DNA of 64,000 nt from Sistotremastrum niveocremeum HHB9708. Its lineage: Eukaryota > Basidiomycota > Agaricomycetes > Sistotremastrales > Sistotremastraceae. Position 1 is the first letter of the stretch. Each line of letters opens with the position of its first letter. The position numbers and the translations under genes are program-made. The DNA lies in contig KV419413.1 in assembly GCA_001630475.1 (NCBI GenBank), positions 292,787 to 356,786 of the forward strand, written 5' to 3'. This document shows, one piece after another, positions 21,600-33,077 of this stretch. Under the pieces are notes generated by a model. That model was not told the DNA's origin. It saw only the letters and a list, made by a program, of their open reading frames with translations, and ran no database searches.

Positions 21600-22572
21600 C
21601 GATATCGTACAGTGAATGGACGAATGGACGAAGAAGAGAACAGGGCGAGATTGAAAGAGAAGTGCAGAGACAATGTCTCAGACGTATTTATACCTCTTGA
21701 TCCTCCCTTGTTGGAGCTCCGGTTGGAACCTGACTCTCCACCCCTGATCATATATCATACTCCACTCCTGCTGACGGTACTGCGGACCTTTAGAAGACGT
21801 ATCAATTAGCAGAACAGGTCAGGCAGGGGGCAGGCATGACGAGAGAGGCAACTCGGGACTAATTTGGTCCGTGGGAATATTTAAACGTGGCAGAGTTGAG
21901 TCGATGAAGGTACAGCGGGAAGATGTCGCATCAATTATTTAGTGAACTGAGAAGCCGATGTAGTTCCTTCCATTGGCGAAGCTATCTTCGGGTTCTGTGA
22001 TCGTGCCAACGATGTCTTGGCCAGAGCGAATGATCCTAAGGACGCCGAGACTCTGGCTTTTTCCGAGCCCTAGCAAAATTTTTAAAAACGTTTTGAGGAA
22101 AGGAAACCAAAAGGTGACAATTGTTGCAGCTTGAAAAAATAGAATAAAAAACAGCCACGACGATTGCCTTGATACTCTTAAAGAATCGGACCATGTTTTG
22201 CAACCCGCGTGATGGTTTTTGAATGTTGGACGGGACTCGAAAGTATGACCTGGACGCCGAAGAAAACCGCTGTTCGACGAGAGGATCGTTACATGGGATT
22301 GTCAAGGAAGGCAGGTGCCTTGCGAATTTAGCAGGTGCTTCAGCAAGTGTACCTAAAAATTCATTTGAATCTCCGATGAAGCTATAGGAGATAACGGACT
22401 GTCAGGCCGACGAGGCGTAAATGACAGAAGTTCGCAAGGAAGTTCGACTCCAAGTCTCCAAACGCAGGGTTTCCCGCGTATGAAGGCGCAGCAGAGGCCG
22501 TCCCACCGCAGGCGCCCTCGAGGCTATATGACGCTGCCGAAAAGTCTCGTGGGACCTGAAACTCTCTAAACG
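21600..22572. other. Intergenic, no gene seen
   Basis: About 970 bases between the promoter of the serine-rich gene and the 3' end of the coiled-coil gene. Only short open frames. Confidence 0.4.
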
Positions 22573-23604
22573 TCATGCATCGGAGGGATTGTCAGGGTTA
22601 AAAGGGAGGCTTTCTGATGCAATAACTGCAATTTGTTCAGCACGAGGCCGCATACGCCATAGTACGCGTGGAGAAGCCACACCCCCGTCTGAAACTTCTG
22701 AAAGCACAGGACTGGGAGGGAATTCTTCTGGCTCGGGCGGCGGCGGTGTAGGAGATCCGGGAGGGTGTTCGAGGATGCCAGACGGCGAAGATGGACGTGA
22801 ATAAGGCGACGGGGGAGAAGGGGGAGAATGTAGCGAAAGAGGGGAAGGCGATGACGGTGGCAGCGGGGTTCGAGATATGGGCGGATCGAGAGGTGACCCA
22901 TGCGCAGAATCTTGGGGAGAACGCAACTCTCGAGGTGTTGGTGAAGCGGCGACCGCGTTCTGAGGGATTGAGAAGGTCCCACGTTCCAGAAGTCGTTCAA
23001 AAGCTTCGACGCTGGAGAGAAGAGAGCGATATTTCCGCTCGATTTCTGCTTCAACAGCTTCAATCCGGCCCATTATCTGGAACTGATCCTTTTGAAATTG
23101 AGCAATCCGGTCTTGCTGGTGAGCTTCCGATCCTCTCGAGATTCCCTGATGCACGTCGAGCATCCTATCGAACCTATAACGCCGTGCCTCTTCTTCATTT
23201 TCAAATCTTTCAGCTCTTTCCCTCTCTTTTTCTGCCAGCCGGATTTCGAATTCGTCTAGTGTTGTTCTCGGAAGCTCGTCGCGCGGCTGCTTTGTATCTT
23301 TGAAACGCTGCCAAAATTTCAGCGTTTCCACTTCCTTTAGCGCCTCTTGAGCAGCGGAACTGGCAGCTTTGGCGACAGCAGCAGTATCGTCCATCTCCTG
23401 CCGCAGGGCTTCGAGGTCTCGTTGAGCGGGATGTGTATCATTATTCGAAGGACCAGCTGGGACGGAAAGCGGCGGCTGGAATACCCTAGGGATTGCTAGA
23501 CGCCGTGTTCAATTTCGACTCGATGGCGCTACTGCAAGAAACACACCAAAGGCAGCGAGCGCACCCAATAAGACCCCTAGTAGAATAGCGGTACTTTGAG
23601 ACAT
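22573..23604 (-). CDS. Single-pass membrane coiled-coil protein with proline-rich tail
   Basis: The start is MSQSTAILLGVLLGALAAFG, an N-terminal hydrophobic anchor (residues about 6-24). A 57-nt GTAGCG-TTCCAG intron then removes an in-frame TGA, leading to P-P-L-S-V-P-A-G-P-S-N-N-D-T. Residues about 45-190 are charged and helical, with many E/R/K (E-K-E-R-E-R-A-E-R-F-E-N-E-E-E-A-R-R-Y) and Q-F-Q-I-M-G-R-I-E-A-V-E-A-E-I-E-R-K, a likely coiled coil. The last 120 residues are Pro/Ser-rich. I do not recognise the family; it could be an organelle-tethered scaffold. The intron is inferred from the stop codon and splice sites. Without it, translation would start at the internal Met at 23394. Confidence 0.68.
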
Positions 23605-25080
23605 CTCCAATTCTCTCCAAGTGATTACCACTGGTAGCCCACGTCAGCTGGCCGCCCAAGACGACCCAACGACGAGTCATTACCGTGTGGCAGGATGATC
23701 GACAGGATACAGCCTGACATTGCTGATAGTATCACGGTGCGCGCATGTTCGAGATTCAATGCGACAGGCATCTTGGGCTCTAGAGCTCCGAGAGCGATGA
23801 TGGTGGTCAAGCGTGAGGCCTTGCGGATTGCCAGTCAACGTCGTCACCCAACCTTGAGGAATAATAAGCGCCCGGCGGAACTGTCCGAGTCAACTTGAAC
23901 GTTCGACACCGACTTCTCCCTCTGCGAACCTGCATATCTTGTACGTCGATATATCTTGGGAATAATTAGAGCTGACACGGAGCGTTTCCTGCTACAGAGA
24001 AATTGGTCACTTGTCTGGGAGTGCCACCCGAACATGTATGCGACGACGGCCAACTTGAAATATCATCGACGGAACAGTTCGCAAGACGCAATATCACGAC
24101 TATCATATCATTGAGCTGTCAAAGAGCATGTTTCCCTCATCGGATTATAGTTACGGAACGAAAGGTCTGAGTGTGATTCTCGAATATTGCTCTAGTCTTG
24201 AAACTGATCCGTCTTTCCATAATTTTACCGATTGGTTGATGAACGAGGTACAGCTCCCTATCAATTGAATTCTTTATTCCTGAGTGAAGTACGTCTTTGG
24301 CTCGAGTTCGAGTGAGCGAAACCGGTTGATGACTTTGGCTGGAAGGGCGGCCTACAAGATTTTACCAAGCGGCGATTGTCAATGCAGAGTTATGATCCAT
24401 TCAAGAACATCAAATTGTGCGTTCTCAACCGCCTCTAGAAGCTTAAGCTATTTTCTGATTGACACAGTAGCCGTCGTCAGCATCCATCCTCAACACCTCA
24501 CAGTCCACACTCTCTCAACGGGGCTGAAGCTTAAGCTCTCATCAACTTCGCTCCCGCTGCGTACCATCATATGACGATCTTCGATCCTTGTGGCCATGCT
24601 ACCTCGCCTTCCAATCTGTACCCCTCGCGATATAATCATCCCGATATATCAAAACCTCGCAGTCAATGTTCTGCTTCGAATGTCACGACTTCCTCGTTAC
24701 TGAATCTCGCTGACTTCACATTCACGCTTCCTCTTCCCAACAACGTTGGACGCGTGCTTCATCTGAATTTTCTCTTGCTTGCGCCTTTAATACACCTATG
24801 GAGCGACTTCAGGCACTGGGTTCTGGCGACATGATACAGGCGCTGTACGTGGAGGATTCATGGTCCAATCATCTCCCAACTTCCGTTGCATGGGAGGACT
24901 CGAACTTCTTCAGTGCTTTGACATCTGCTCCTGCATCTGCTACCTAGTACCACCCCGGAGATAACGCGGCCTTGAGGAAGCTCCCCGGCAATTCGGCAAC
25001 TCAGTCAGCCGAGCGCATTGAGCAACTTTGGTGCACAGATGGAAGTCCGTCCGACTCGGTTTCCCGTCGACATTTGTCAG
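23605..25080. other. Spacer; unresolved 5' exons of the next gene may lie here
   Basis: About 1.5 kb. From 24798 an ATG-led frame (MERLQALGSGDMIQALYVED) is protein-like until a stop at about 24945. The same frame resumes with Y-H-P-G-D-N-A-A-L-R-K-L-P-G and E-R-I-E-Q-L-W. I could not find splice sites that connect these to the coiled-coil exons at 25081. Confidence 0.3.
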
Positions 25081-25689
25081 AAATGTCCAAATATTGGAAC
25101 TGGAAGATCGCATAAGACTTCGTCGCGACAATGCAGTTGCTCAGACTTTGCTCCGCCTTGCGAAAGCCATCGCCGGTATCTTTCTTTCGTCTCGAATCCT
25201 CCTTAATCCGCCATGGTGAGCATGTCCTTGTGCCTTCGCGTTAACTTACGAAGACATTGTACAGTTTGACCACTCACGAGTTCTTCGCCAGTCACGGAGA
25301 CATTTTGGCCATAAACCCGTAGAATCGACTCACCAATCCATTGACCGTCTCGCGGAGGACGTCTCGCGGTCGAATGCCACATCTCTAGCGATCTTAGACT
25401 TGCAAAGGGAGATACAAGATACGAAGCAGATTATTGATTACGAAACCCAGGAGAGTCTATCCTCCCTCCGAAAGAGTGTCAACGATGTCAGTCCGGCAGT
25501 CGAAGCTAGGATAACGCTATTAGAAGAAAGGATTGATCAAAAGTTGGCGCAAATGGAGAAGAGACTCTTGGAAGCCATTGTGTGTAAAATTTATTTCATT
25601 TGACCGGGTGTTGTGCTGATCAGTCGCATTCGTAATTTCAGAATCAGCTCGCGGAAGGGAAGACGAGAGATCACACTTCAGAATCTTGA
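25081..25689 (+). CDS. Coiled-coil protein, 5' end unresolved
   Basis: Three 3' exons are supported: about 25081-25175, 25254-25579 and 25642-25689. The first encodes N-V-Q-I-L-E-L-E-D-R-I-R-L-R-R-D-N-A. The second encodes D-I-V-Q-F-D-H-S-R-V-L-R-Q-S-R-R-H-F and a heptad-like run R-I-T-L-L-E-E-R-I-D-Q-K-L-A-Q-M-E-K-R-L-L-E. The last encodes N-Q-L-A-E-G-K-T-R-D-H-T-S-E-S and stop. Both introns are GT-AG and keep frame. The upstream exon(s) and start are not resolved, so the feature is partial at 5'. No family recognised. The helical, amphipathic composition suggests a dimerising or scaffold protein. Confidence 0.5.
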
Positions 25690-25978
25690 TACTACTGGAG
25701 CAAGATCGCGAAGCATAATATGTTTTTCTTCCCTTTCCCCTTCCTTGATAATCTATGGTCCTCCCCGACACATTGCATTCGTTCCATAATATATTATTAT
25801 TTCCGAGATATAAGACCGCGTCCGATCTGACGCTTAGTCGTGTCCGCGATCTTTGGAGCTGCCGGGATTTCACAAGTTACATACCCAGAGATGCCAGAGA
25901 TGCTAGCGGACTCTGGCGCGCTGGACAAATGTACTTCCAATGATCCCGCGAGGCAACCAATGACGACAATGAGTAACG
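25690..25978. other. Intergenic between coiled-coil gene and 3' flank of G
   Basis: Fewer than 300 bases with no gene seen; included for completeness. Confidence 0.4.
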
Positions 25979-26029
25979 CAATGTATTGTAGCAGGGCCCT
26001 GCTGTTATGTGTCGACATTGTCAATTTAC
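25979..26029 (-). promoter_or_regulatory. Conserved 3' flank element of member G
   Basis: Read on the minus strand, about 196 bp after the stop: CGACACATAACA, the perfect palindrome GCAGGGCCCTGC, then TACAATACATTG. Same position and core as after E and F. Confidence 0.62.
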
Positions 26030-26224
26030 AAAAAGGTTATAGACGAGGCATACAAATTAACAAGTCCATCAGAAAATGAGACAAAAGGAGCGACAATTGA
26101 AAAGGGGGAGAGGGAGCTTAAAAGAGTGTGAGGTAAATTATGAATGCGTGTATCAGAGTGGTGCTATTTCCGTTTCGATATGTCCGGTTGCCTGTTTCGA
26201 AATCCCACAGAGTCAATGCGTCGC

Positions 26225-26961
26225 TTATGCGCTCTGTGATTGAACCCGAGGTCAGTTGTTGTTATATGGAAGCTGAACATCGGACACTTACCGCGGCTAC
26301 CTGGGGAAGGACGGGAAGGGCTCCCCCATTCGCCAAAGCGAGCTTGGAGAACAAATGGAGCTGTTCGAGCCACTGAGTGTTCAAGTCAGCAGCGCTGACG
26401 GTCGAGCCTGCTGTGAGGCCTGCAACGCTGACACCATTGGAGGCGCCGAGGAGGGGAATTGCGAAGAGATGAATGGTCTTCGAAATGGGAGGGAAGATAG
26501 GGAATTTGACGTCGATCACGAGGGTGAACCATTTCTTGCCCTGCCAGTCTTCAATCTTGAAGATGATGCTACCTTTGATAAGGGGCAGATCAATTGGGAT
26601 GGTGATGCCGTCTTTGAGACTCTTGGAGAAGTGGTACACCGTGACATATCCCTTGATTGGAACATAGACTTTGATGTCAGCGGTCAGGGAAAGGGCATTG
26701 GTGTCGACAACGCCCTCGATCTGTGCCACATGTTTGAGAATGAAGACGGATATATGACTTAATACACTTACCAAGAGAGGGAATAGGTCAAATTTGAATG
26801 GGATCTGCGCATTTATCTCTTGCTCGAGAACGAGATAGCCGCCTTCGGGCAAGGCGCGGGCTTCAACGTAGTTCTGGAGATCTAGGTATTTGTCAGATTC
26901 TGTCTGTCGAAACATATCAGGCTGAAATACCAGTAGCAGATTCAACGCTTAGTACAGACAT
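26225..26961 (-). CDS. Unrecognised beta-rich paralog family, member G
   Basis: Four exons. Exon 1 encodes MSVLSVESATG. Exon 2 encodes L-Q-N-Y-V-E-A-R-A-L-P-E-G-G-Y-L-V-L-E-Q-E-I and P-F-K-F-D-L-F-P-L-L-V. Exon 3 encodes I-E-G-V-V-D-T-N-A-L-S, V-Y-V-P-I-K-G-Y-V-T-V-Y-H-F-S, G-S-I-I-F-K-I-E-D-W-Q-G-K-K-W-F, K-T-I-H-L-F-A-I-P and the signature QWLEQLHLFSKLALANGG, ending P-Q-V-A-A. The terminal micro-exon is AGC GCA TAA after a 58-nt intron. The upstream region aligns with that of A/E/F from about 27530 to 28150. Function unknown. It is divergently oriented to H, 2.3 kb away. Confidence 0.85.
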
Positions 26962-27051
26962 GTTTAACTGTGAGGTTGAGATGGTTGAAAGAGCGATGAG
27001 AGAGCTTGAGAAGGTTCGTGGGAGGAGGGAGATAGAGCAGGTAGGAGCCAG

Positions 27052-27059
27052 TTTATATA
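27052..27059 (-). promoter_or_regulatory. TATA box of member G
   Basis: TATATAAA on the minus strand, 91 bp before the start codon. Confidence 0.7.
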
Positions 27060-27499
27060 CCACAAGAACATGGGCTAATGGGAACACAATGACAATTGCA
27101 AGGCTACCTTGAGACACGTTCCTCGGATCTAGTACATTGAGAGGTACTTTAGCTGTAAATTCCGAAGGCACGGACGCGGAGGACAAGACGATTAGGACCA
27201 TCGATCTTCAGGACGGAGAACGGAATTATGGAGACTGCGCTCCCTTCATCGATCGAGACGTGTCAACGTACTCACAGGAACAATTGAAAATGCTTGCCCT
27301 GAACGATGTGTTCATATGTCAGAGTGACCGGCACTGAAACAGACGAAAACAGCACAAAAAAGTGGAGCATCACCGGGAGGAATTCTCGTCCTTAGAAAGG
27401 TCTCTGAATCACCTACTGTAGATGTCGGCGTGTGCCGCGCAGAACAATAGATCATTCTACAGCGCTCGAGAGAGTGCTTAGAGTTCCGGTGTTTTACAA

Positions 27500-28150
27500 G
27501 ACATTGGGAACAGACGCTTCAGCCCGAGCACCGAATTAGGAACGATCATCAAGAATACTAGGGCGCCAATGGTAATGGATTCGGATTGTCCGCGTTCTCA
27601 CATTTAACTCCACGTGAGACCAAAGCTCAGGTACCCGTTCCTGATCGCTCAGGGCATAGTACAAGGCGGATACGTTTGAAATCTCGCGACTGCTGTTTGT
27701 GTCAGATTACTTTGCGTATAGGTTTGGAGTCCTTCACGACAGTGGTTTCGTTAAGAATGAAGCCATTCAGTTTGTAGGGATCGAGTCTTTAGGTCTTCAT
27801 GTTGATCAAACACGTCGGGATTCAGGGCTGAGACCGGGCCTGACCATGCAGCATTAGCACGTCAGCGTCAGAAAGAGATGCGCAGGCCGACAGGCACACC
27901 CCTAGTGTAGGAATCTCCCAGAGAAAATTTCAGAAAAACACCCAAAGTGAAGTTGAAGCAGTCTTCATACGAGTGTTCCGGGCTCAATGGGGGCTATATC
28001 AGGACTGGAAATTCTCAGAGAAGAGGCCGAATGTATCCATTGCGTGATTGAGAGTATTTCGATGACCATATGAAGATGTGGGTCTATTTGATTCCGTCGA
28101 GGTACAACACCGCTTGATTTGAGTTGCCGATCAGAACAAGTCAGTATCCG
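27500..28150 (-). repeat. Upstream region of member G related to those of A, E and F
   Basis: Two landmarks match on the minus strand. CCTAATTCGGTGCTCGGGCT near 27520-27540 lies about 575 bp before the ATG. GATCGGCAACTCAAATCAAG near 28108-28127 lies about 1.15 kb before it. Between them the match is weaker than among A, E and F, so this copy is older or more diverged. Confidence 0.55.
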
Positions 28151-29238
28151 AGCTCCGCTTCCGAATACGACTCTCGTTCGCTGCCTTCGTCCACGTCGAC
28201 GCGCTGACTTCTTGTCTTTGATGCTGGACCAATAGGTGTCGCTCCCAGGTCTAAGGTTCTGATACTTATAACTCTTCTCTTGAGATATTCTGTCCAATCG
28301 AGCCTTCAACTGGACTGCGTGGACCTGGAAGGTCACCCCTGTGCCTTTGCCTTCTCAGCGGTCCCAGCACTTGGCCGTTCAAGCTTAGTCCGAACAACTC
28401 TTCAGCATCAGATACTTCTCTATGGAATCCGGTCATTCCGAAAGCAACTGCCTTAGACTTTATTTGCGTGATCTGTTCGGTATCCGGGATCGGGTTCAAG
28501 CTGGCAACTGCTTGAACAGTCTGAAATTCCGGCTTTTCAAGCTGTGGAGACACACATGCAACAATATCTTCAATCCGCAAGGGATCCGATGGTCAAAATT
28601 CACTACACTGTACATGTGCCACTTACGGGACTCATGGTTGGAGCTTGTGCCACCCGCGGTGCTCGACAGATCGACGACACTGGCTAAAAACTGCATAAAA
28701 TCATCGGAGCCTCATCACGAACGATTAACGGGCGCTCTGGTCTCTTTATTCTCTAAGCTGCATCGTGGTCCGGCGTCCGAGTTCCCATGTCGTCCCATGT
28801 CGTCCGAGGTTTTCGAGGTACGCACCCAAAACTTTAATCCAATCTCACCGCTCCAACACGTGGACACATCGCAAGCACGGAGCCGGAAAGATGACTATTG
28901 CATTTTCCGATACCTGTGGCCCTCTCTGATGAGAGAGTGACTTCCTAAACCAACGAAACACAGGCTATCCTCTACCATTCCAAATCAGTTTTCCACCCAT
29001 CTTTTACGGGAGGATCCGACTTAGCAGCTCCACGACCCCTGTATGTTCGTCGGAGTGGTGTACATCCCGAAGGTTGACGAGTAAACGCCGTGTGTCGGTC
29101 TTTGCTCTCAAGCAAAGGAAACTTCAACTGACGATAGTTTGGTTGACCTTCAGTTAATATAAAGAGAGGGCTCTGAAGACTGTCTATCATTCATCAACTT
29201 GCCCAATCCTTCCAGTTGTACCAGGATCGCCGTCATAA
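28151..29238. other. Spacer between divergent members G and H
   Basis: About 1.1 kb. Open frames at 28266-28580 (minus) and 28422-28940 (plus) overlap each other and lack family resemblance. A TATA-like AATATAAAGA at 29157-29166 lies about 75 bp before H. Confidence 0.4.
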
Positions 29239-29982
29239 TGTCTACCCTCGATATCGAATCCGCCTCCGGTGCGCTTTGAGTCCGCTCAGTTATCGACGAA
29301 CTCTACTAACTTTCTCCTAGCTCTCGAGAGCTACGTCAACGATCACGCCCTTCCCGATGACGGCGGTTATCTGCTTTTGGAGCAACCCATTGGAATCACA
29401 GTTCCTTTCAAGTGGGAACTCTTCCCCTTCCGCGTATGTCTCCGCAATCTTTCGCGGCCATTGCGTCATCGCTATACTTACTTACTGGGCGTGCAGATTA
29501 TCGGCTCATACAACATCGGTACTCTATCTATCACTGCGGATGCCGAGGTCTTCGTTCCGATCAAAGGATGGACGCCTATCTATCACTTCGCCGGAAGTTT
29601 GACCGAAGGGGTCAGCGCTCACATCGACACCCCCATCGCGAAGGGTACCGTGACCCTCAAGGTCGAAGAGTGGAATGGTGCCAAGTGGTTCACTGTGATT
29701 GTCAAGCTCTGGATCATTGGCGGAATCAACATTGATAAGACGATCCATGTCTTCAAGATTCCTCCCATTCACTCTCAGGAGGAAGAAGAAGCTGTAGCTA
29801 ATGCAGTTGCGCTCGGCAATCCGGATTTGAACACTCAGTGGCTCGAGCATCTTCATTTGTTCTCCAAGCTTGTTCTCGAGAACGGCGGTGCTGCTGGTGC
29901 ACCTCTCATTGCCGCGGTCAGTAATTCATCTGCTGTCACCCAGACACGTACTTACGAAGAGCGCGACTTATAGACTGCCTGA
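29239..29982 (+). CDS. Unrecognised beta-rich paralog family, member H
   Basis: Four exons. Exon 1 encodes MSTLDIESASG. Exon 2 encodes L-E-S-Y-V-N-D-H-A-L-P-D-D-G-G-Y-L-L-L-E-Q and F-K-W-E-L-F-P-F-R-V. Exon 3 encodes I-I-G-S-Y-N-I-G-T-L-S, E-V-F-V-P-I-K-G-W-T-P-I-Y-H-F-A-G, G-T-V-T-L-K-V-E-E-W-N-G-A-K-W-F and K-T-I-H-V-F-K-I-P. An acidic loop E-E-E-E-A-V-A-N-A and the signature TQWLEHLHLFSKLVLENGG follow. The micro-exon is ACT GCC TGA. The 57-nt last intron is open and ends in the acceptor TAG, so retention would add V-S-N-S-S-A-V-T-Q-T-R-T-Y-E-E-R-D-L. Closest to truncated member C. The palindromic 3' element was not found after it. Function unknown. Confidence 0.84.
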
Positions 29983-30569
29983 ACACATCCTAAGCTTTAC
30001 GAGTCATGAGACCAGGATTAGGCCTTCCAGAGTCCCCCCTTTAATTAGTACTATTTTTCTATTAACTATATGTTGATAGTAGTAGCCTTCTAGTATTGCA
30101 CGACTTCATTCAATCGATCTTTCAGGAGATGTTCGTGGCCCATAGATATCAATGCTATCTAACTCATTGTCATATTTTAAAATTTGATTCCGCCTTTTCC
30201 ATGCCGGTGCCGGCCAACTCGGCAGAAATTTTCTGCGCTCTGGGTCAACCGACGTTCAACGAATTCGAACACGCCTTGTCTTTCGACGTCTGGAATAACT
30301 GCTGGCAGTACCAAAACTCATTTCTAATGTTATACACGATTGCATCGTCAGCGGGCCCTTTGCTGCATGCCATTGACAATGGTTCAAATTTTCAAATCTC
30401 CATGCCGACTTTGAATCTTTGATGTACCCAACCCTTCGAAGATCGCCTTCGCGAGCGGGGTTGAGCGCAGTTAGCCAACTCGTTTCGCCTCCTCGCTGTC
30501 TTCATACTGCAGCGAGAGGCATTGGCTTAGCCCAACAAGCTTGACGTTCTCGCATTCCAAGGCCTAATA
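29983..30569. other. Intergenic, no gene seen
   Basis: 3' flank of H and leader of the serine-rich gene; a 108-codon frame at 30096-30422 is unsupported. Confidence 0.4.
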
Positions 30570-31407
30570 ATGCCATCCGCCACCGAGGAGTCTCTTCCGC
30601 CATACCACGAGGCTGAGGTTTCAGCCAACATAGTCACTTCATCCAATGAAGGTGTTCGACTCGAATATAACCCTCGAGCTCACTCTCACGGCCCGTCTCC
30701 GCATGGGTCGTCGACAGATCTCCGACCAACGGCCAGCTCATCGTCACAAGGGGAATCGTATGGGTCGTCGTTGATATGTGGCAGCGGTGTTTGCATCCCC
30801 CCAACACCTGAGCAAAAGTCGACGTTCGACGCACAATCTATAACCAGATTGAATGTGGTTGCAGAGTATTGGCCGACCCCAGACAAGTCGTACGTGCATC
30901 ATATATACTCTTCCTATTAGGGGCTATAGATTGATGCGCATGCGGGTCTAGATTATTGAGGACATTCGACGCTAAATCTATATACAAGTCCGCAACGTCT
31001 CAACTTGACGTACTCCTTCCTCTGCTTCAACGGGACGCGTCGATCTCAGCCACTGCTTCGCTTATAACTCCAGCCTCAAATCCCGTGATTACTCTTCACC
31101 TTCCCTCTTTCCCTCAACCTTCACCCATGGGTCGGGCTTCCTTCACGAAGAATCCGCAGGATAGAAATCTTCGCAACTTCGACGAGTTGGCCAAATACTT
31201 CCATGGCGTGATTTGGCAAACACCGTATACGCGGGAGCAAAATATCATGCGACTTCTTGATTTGATGGAGTGCATTCTCACTCGGATCGCATTGGAAGGT
31301 TTCTTTGTTTCTCAAGTAAGGTGTGTCTAAAGTTGTGATTGAGTTTTTGACCGTCCCTGATCTTTGGCATGCAGTGGAACCATGTTCTTCTTCCATTTAC
31401 GTCATGA
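30570..31407 (+). CDS. Serine-rich protein of unknown function, second copy
   Basis: Start MPSATEESLPPYHEAEVSAN. A Ser-rich region follows, then I-C-G-S-G-V-C-I-P-P-T-P-E-Q-K-S-T-F-D. After an intron (GTACGT to about 30960) come A-K-S-I-Y-K-S-A-T-S-Q-L-D-V-L-L-P-L-L, P-V-I-T-L-H-L-P-S-F-P, a helical stretch to R-L-L-D-L-M-E-C-I-L-T-R-I-A-L-E-G-F-F-V-S-Q, and a last exon W-N-H-V-L-L-P-F-T-S. Domain order and intron positions match the gene at 20759-21599, which lies inverted about 10 kb away; sequence similarity outside the core motifs is low. The last exon join is the least certain part. A different splice choice would run on into a 127-codon frame antisense to the hydrolase. Confidence 0.65.
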
Positions 31408-31629
31408 GAACTTCGCCCAAGGAACGTTGGATTCCACTTGGGAACATCGCACAGTTCGTAGTCATATGTTAAACTGCGTCATTTCGACGGGACTACCTGG
31501 CACGACTAAAAATCTTTTCTTGACACCCGACGAGCGTTACAGGATCAAGAAGCGACATCTACTTCAACATAATAAGATGGACTCTCTAGCGGCGCCTGAC
31601 GGTTCACAGAGACTTTCGGGCGACTTCCT

Positions 31630-33077
31630 TCAAGCTCCAATCCATTTTTCAATGACGCTGAAGGTAGTGGGAGCGCTGAAATGGAGGTTCAAGCCGTGTC
31701 CAGTATTCGCGGGTGAATATGAGCTGAAATTTGATGAGACTGGATAGAGCTCCGATACGAGATTTGGAAGCGTAGTCCCATTGACTTTCTCGGCGCAATT
31801 TCCGGCGCAGAAGAAGCTTCATGAAAAGTCCAGTCAGTCAGTCGATTTGAGAGGTTCCAGCATAGAGTATACGTACGCATCTTGAGCCCCTGCTACTACT
31901 AGAACTGGACCTGTGAAATTGGTCGACGGACCGATAGGGTCGGCCAAGGTCGTGAATTCTCCGAGAGTGGCGGTGCCTCGAATCTTGAACTGAGCGGCGG
32001 CCACGGCTGTATGACATGTATTGAAGTGAACACCATCATGGAATGCGGCATCGGCACATACCTGGATCGTAGAATGGATACTCCAGAAAGCCGAATTGGT
32101 AGTTTGAGGGGGTTCCAGGTGCCACATATGAGGAAGGAAGCTTGACTTCGTTGCGCGATCGAGTCAGGTCCTCGATGATTTGTAGGAGAAAAAATTGCTT
32201 ACGGCCAGGAATAGCATTCGAGGCGATTGTTGCCCCGAAAGAACCCGCCGCGATGAACAGCCCTGTGAAATCACCAAACGCGAAACCGGTCAAGACAACG
32301 GAATCAAAGTCCTGAGGGTATTTAGAAGTAATTCCCAGGGAGAGAATACTAGAAGATGGTATTAGCGCTCGAAAGAAATGATTAACCCTCATAATATTGC
32401 CTTCCGTAGGAATGGCCGACGCCAACGACTTTGCCAAATGTTGGTCCAGCTTTCCCTTGACGTAAATATTGGACAAGAGCGTGTGCGATTTCTACTTGGA
32501 CACTTGACTGCACTTCTTGAATGCCATCTGGGGTTGACGATGCGCCATTACCTGCATCGTAGATTAGAGCCTCTCCCTGTTTCTTGGGGAAATATCGTAC
32601 CCAATCTATCATAGTAGAAAATGGAATGTCCGGATGCTAGTGCGTTCTCAGCATAATTATACTTCGAGTTGTTGCCGCCGATCTCCCAGTAAGCATGAGT
32701 AAAAGCGATGCTGGCACAAGGCAACGTTAGACTTATGGAAGCTCGGAGAATTAATGCTCAAATGGATGAACTAACCCGTGAGTAGCAAACTCCAGCGTGC
32801 CATTAGGCTTAACATTTTTCGGAGTGCATAACTTTCCGAAGATTTTATACTTCGCTTTGACCTCGTGCGTACCATTCACAACTGTAGGAGGAAAGGGAAT
32901 CGAAGGAATGCTGTTCCTGATGAAAAGCTGCGTAAGCTCCGCTTGGTTGACGGGGTTACTGAGGGTGATCGTTGAGGCTTGTGTATCAACATTAATGGGG
33001 ATCGTCAAAGGAGTACAGGTCTGAGCTGCAGCGAAGGAAACGAGAGATAGAAGAGCGAGAATGCGGAGAGAAAACAT
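31630..33077 (-). CDS. Secreted alpha/beta-hydrolase
   Basis: It starts MFSLRILALLSLVSFAAAQT, a clear signal peptide cut after A-A-A or A-Q. Then come F-A-T-H-G, the strand F-T-H-A-Y-W-E-I-G-G-N-N, and Y-Y-D-R-L-G. The nucleophile elbow is G-V-G-H-S-Y-G-S, followed by L-T-G-F-A-F-G-D-F-T-G. The late strand V-L-V-V-A-G-A-Q-D supplies the acid residue. The last exon (F-F-C-A-G-N-C-A-E-K-V-N-G, then N-T-G-H-G-L-N-L-H-F) supplies the catalytic His. Stop at 31630-31632. The elbow Ser-Ile join needs a GC-AG intron (AAG|GCAATA, about 32350-32400). Probably an extracellular esterase/lipase-like enzyme; substrate unknown. Its 3' end converges on the serine-rich gene. Confidence 0.82.

Noticed and set aside
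28422-28940. 172-codon plus-strand open frame
   Set aside because: It overlaps an opposite frame, with no family resemblance and no splice support.
31364-31747. 127-codon plus-strand open frame
   Set aside because: It overlaps, antisense, the last exon of the hydrolase, whose catalytic His and stop read cleanly on the minus strand.
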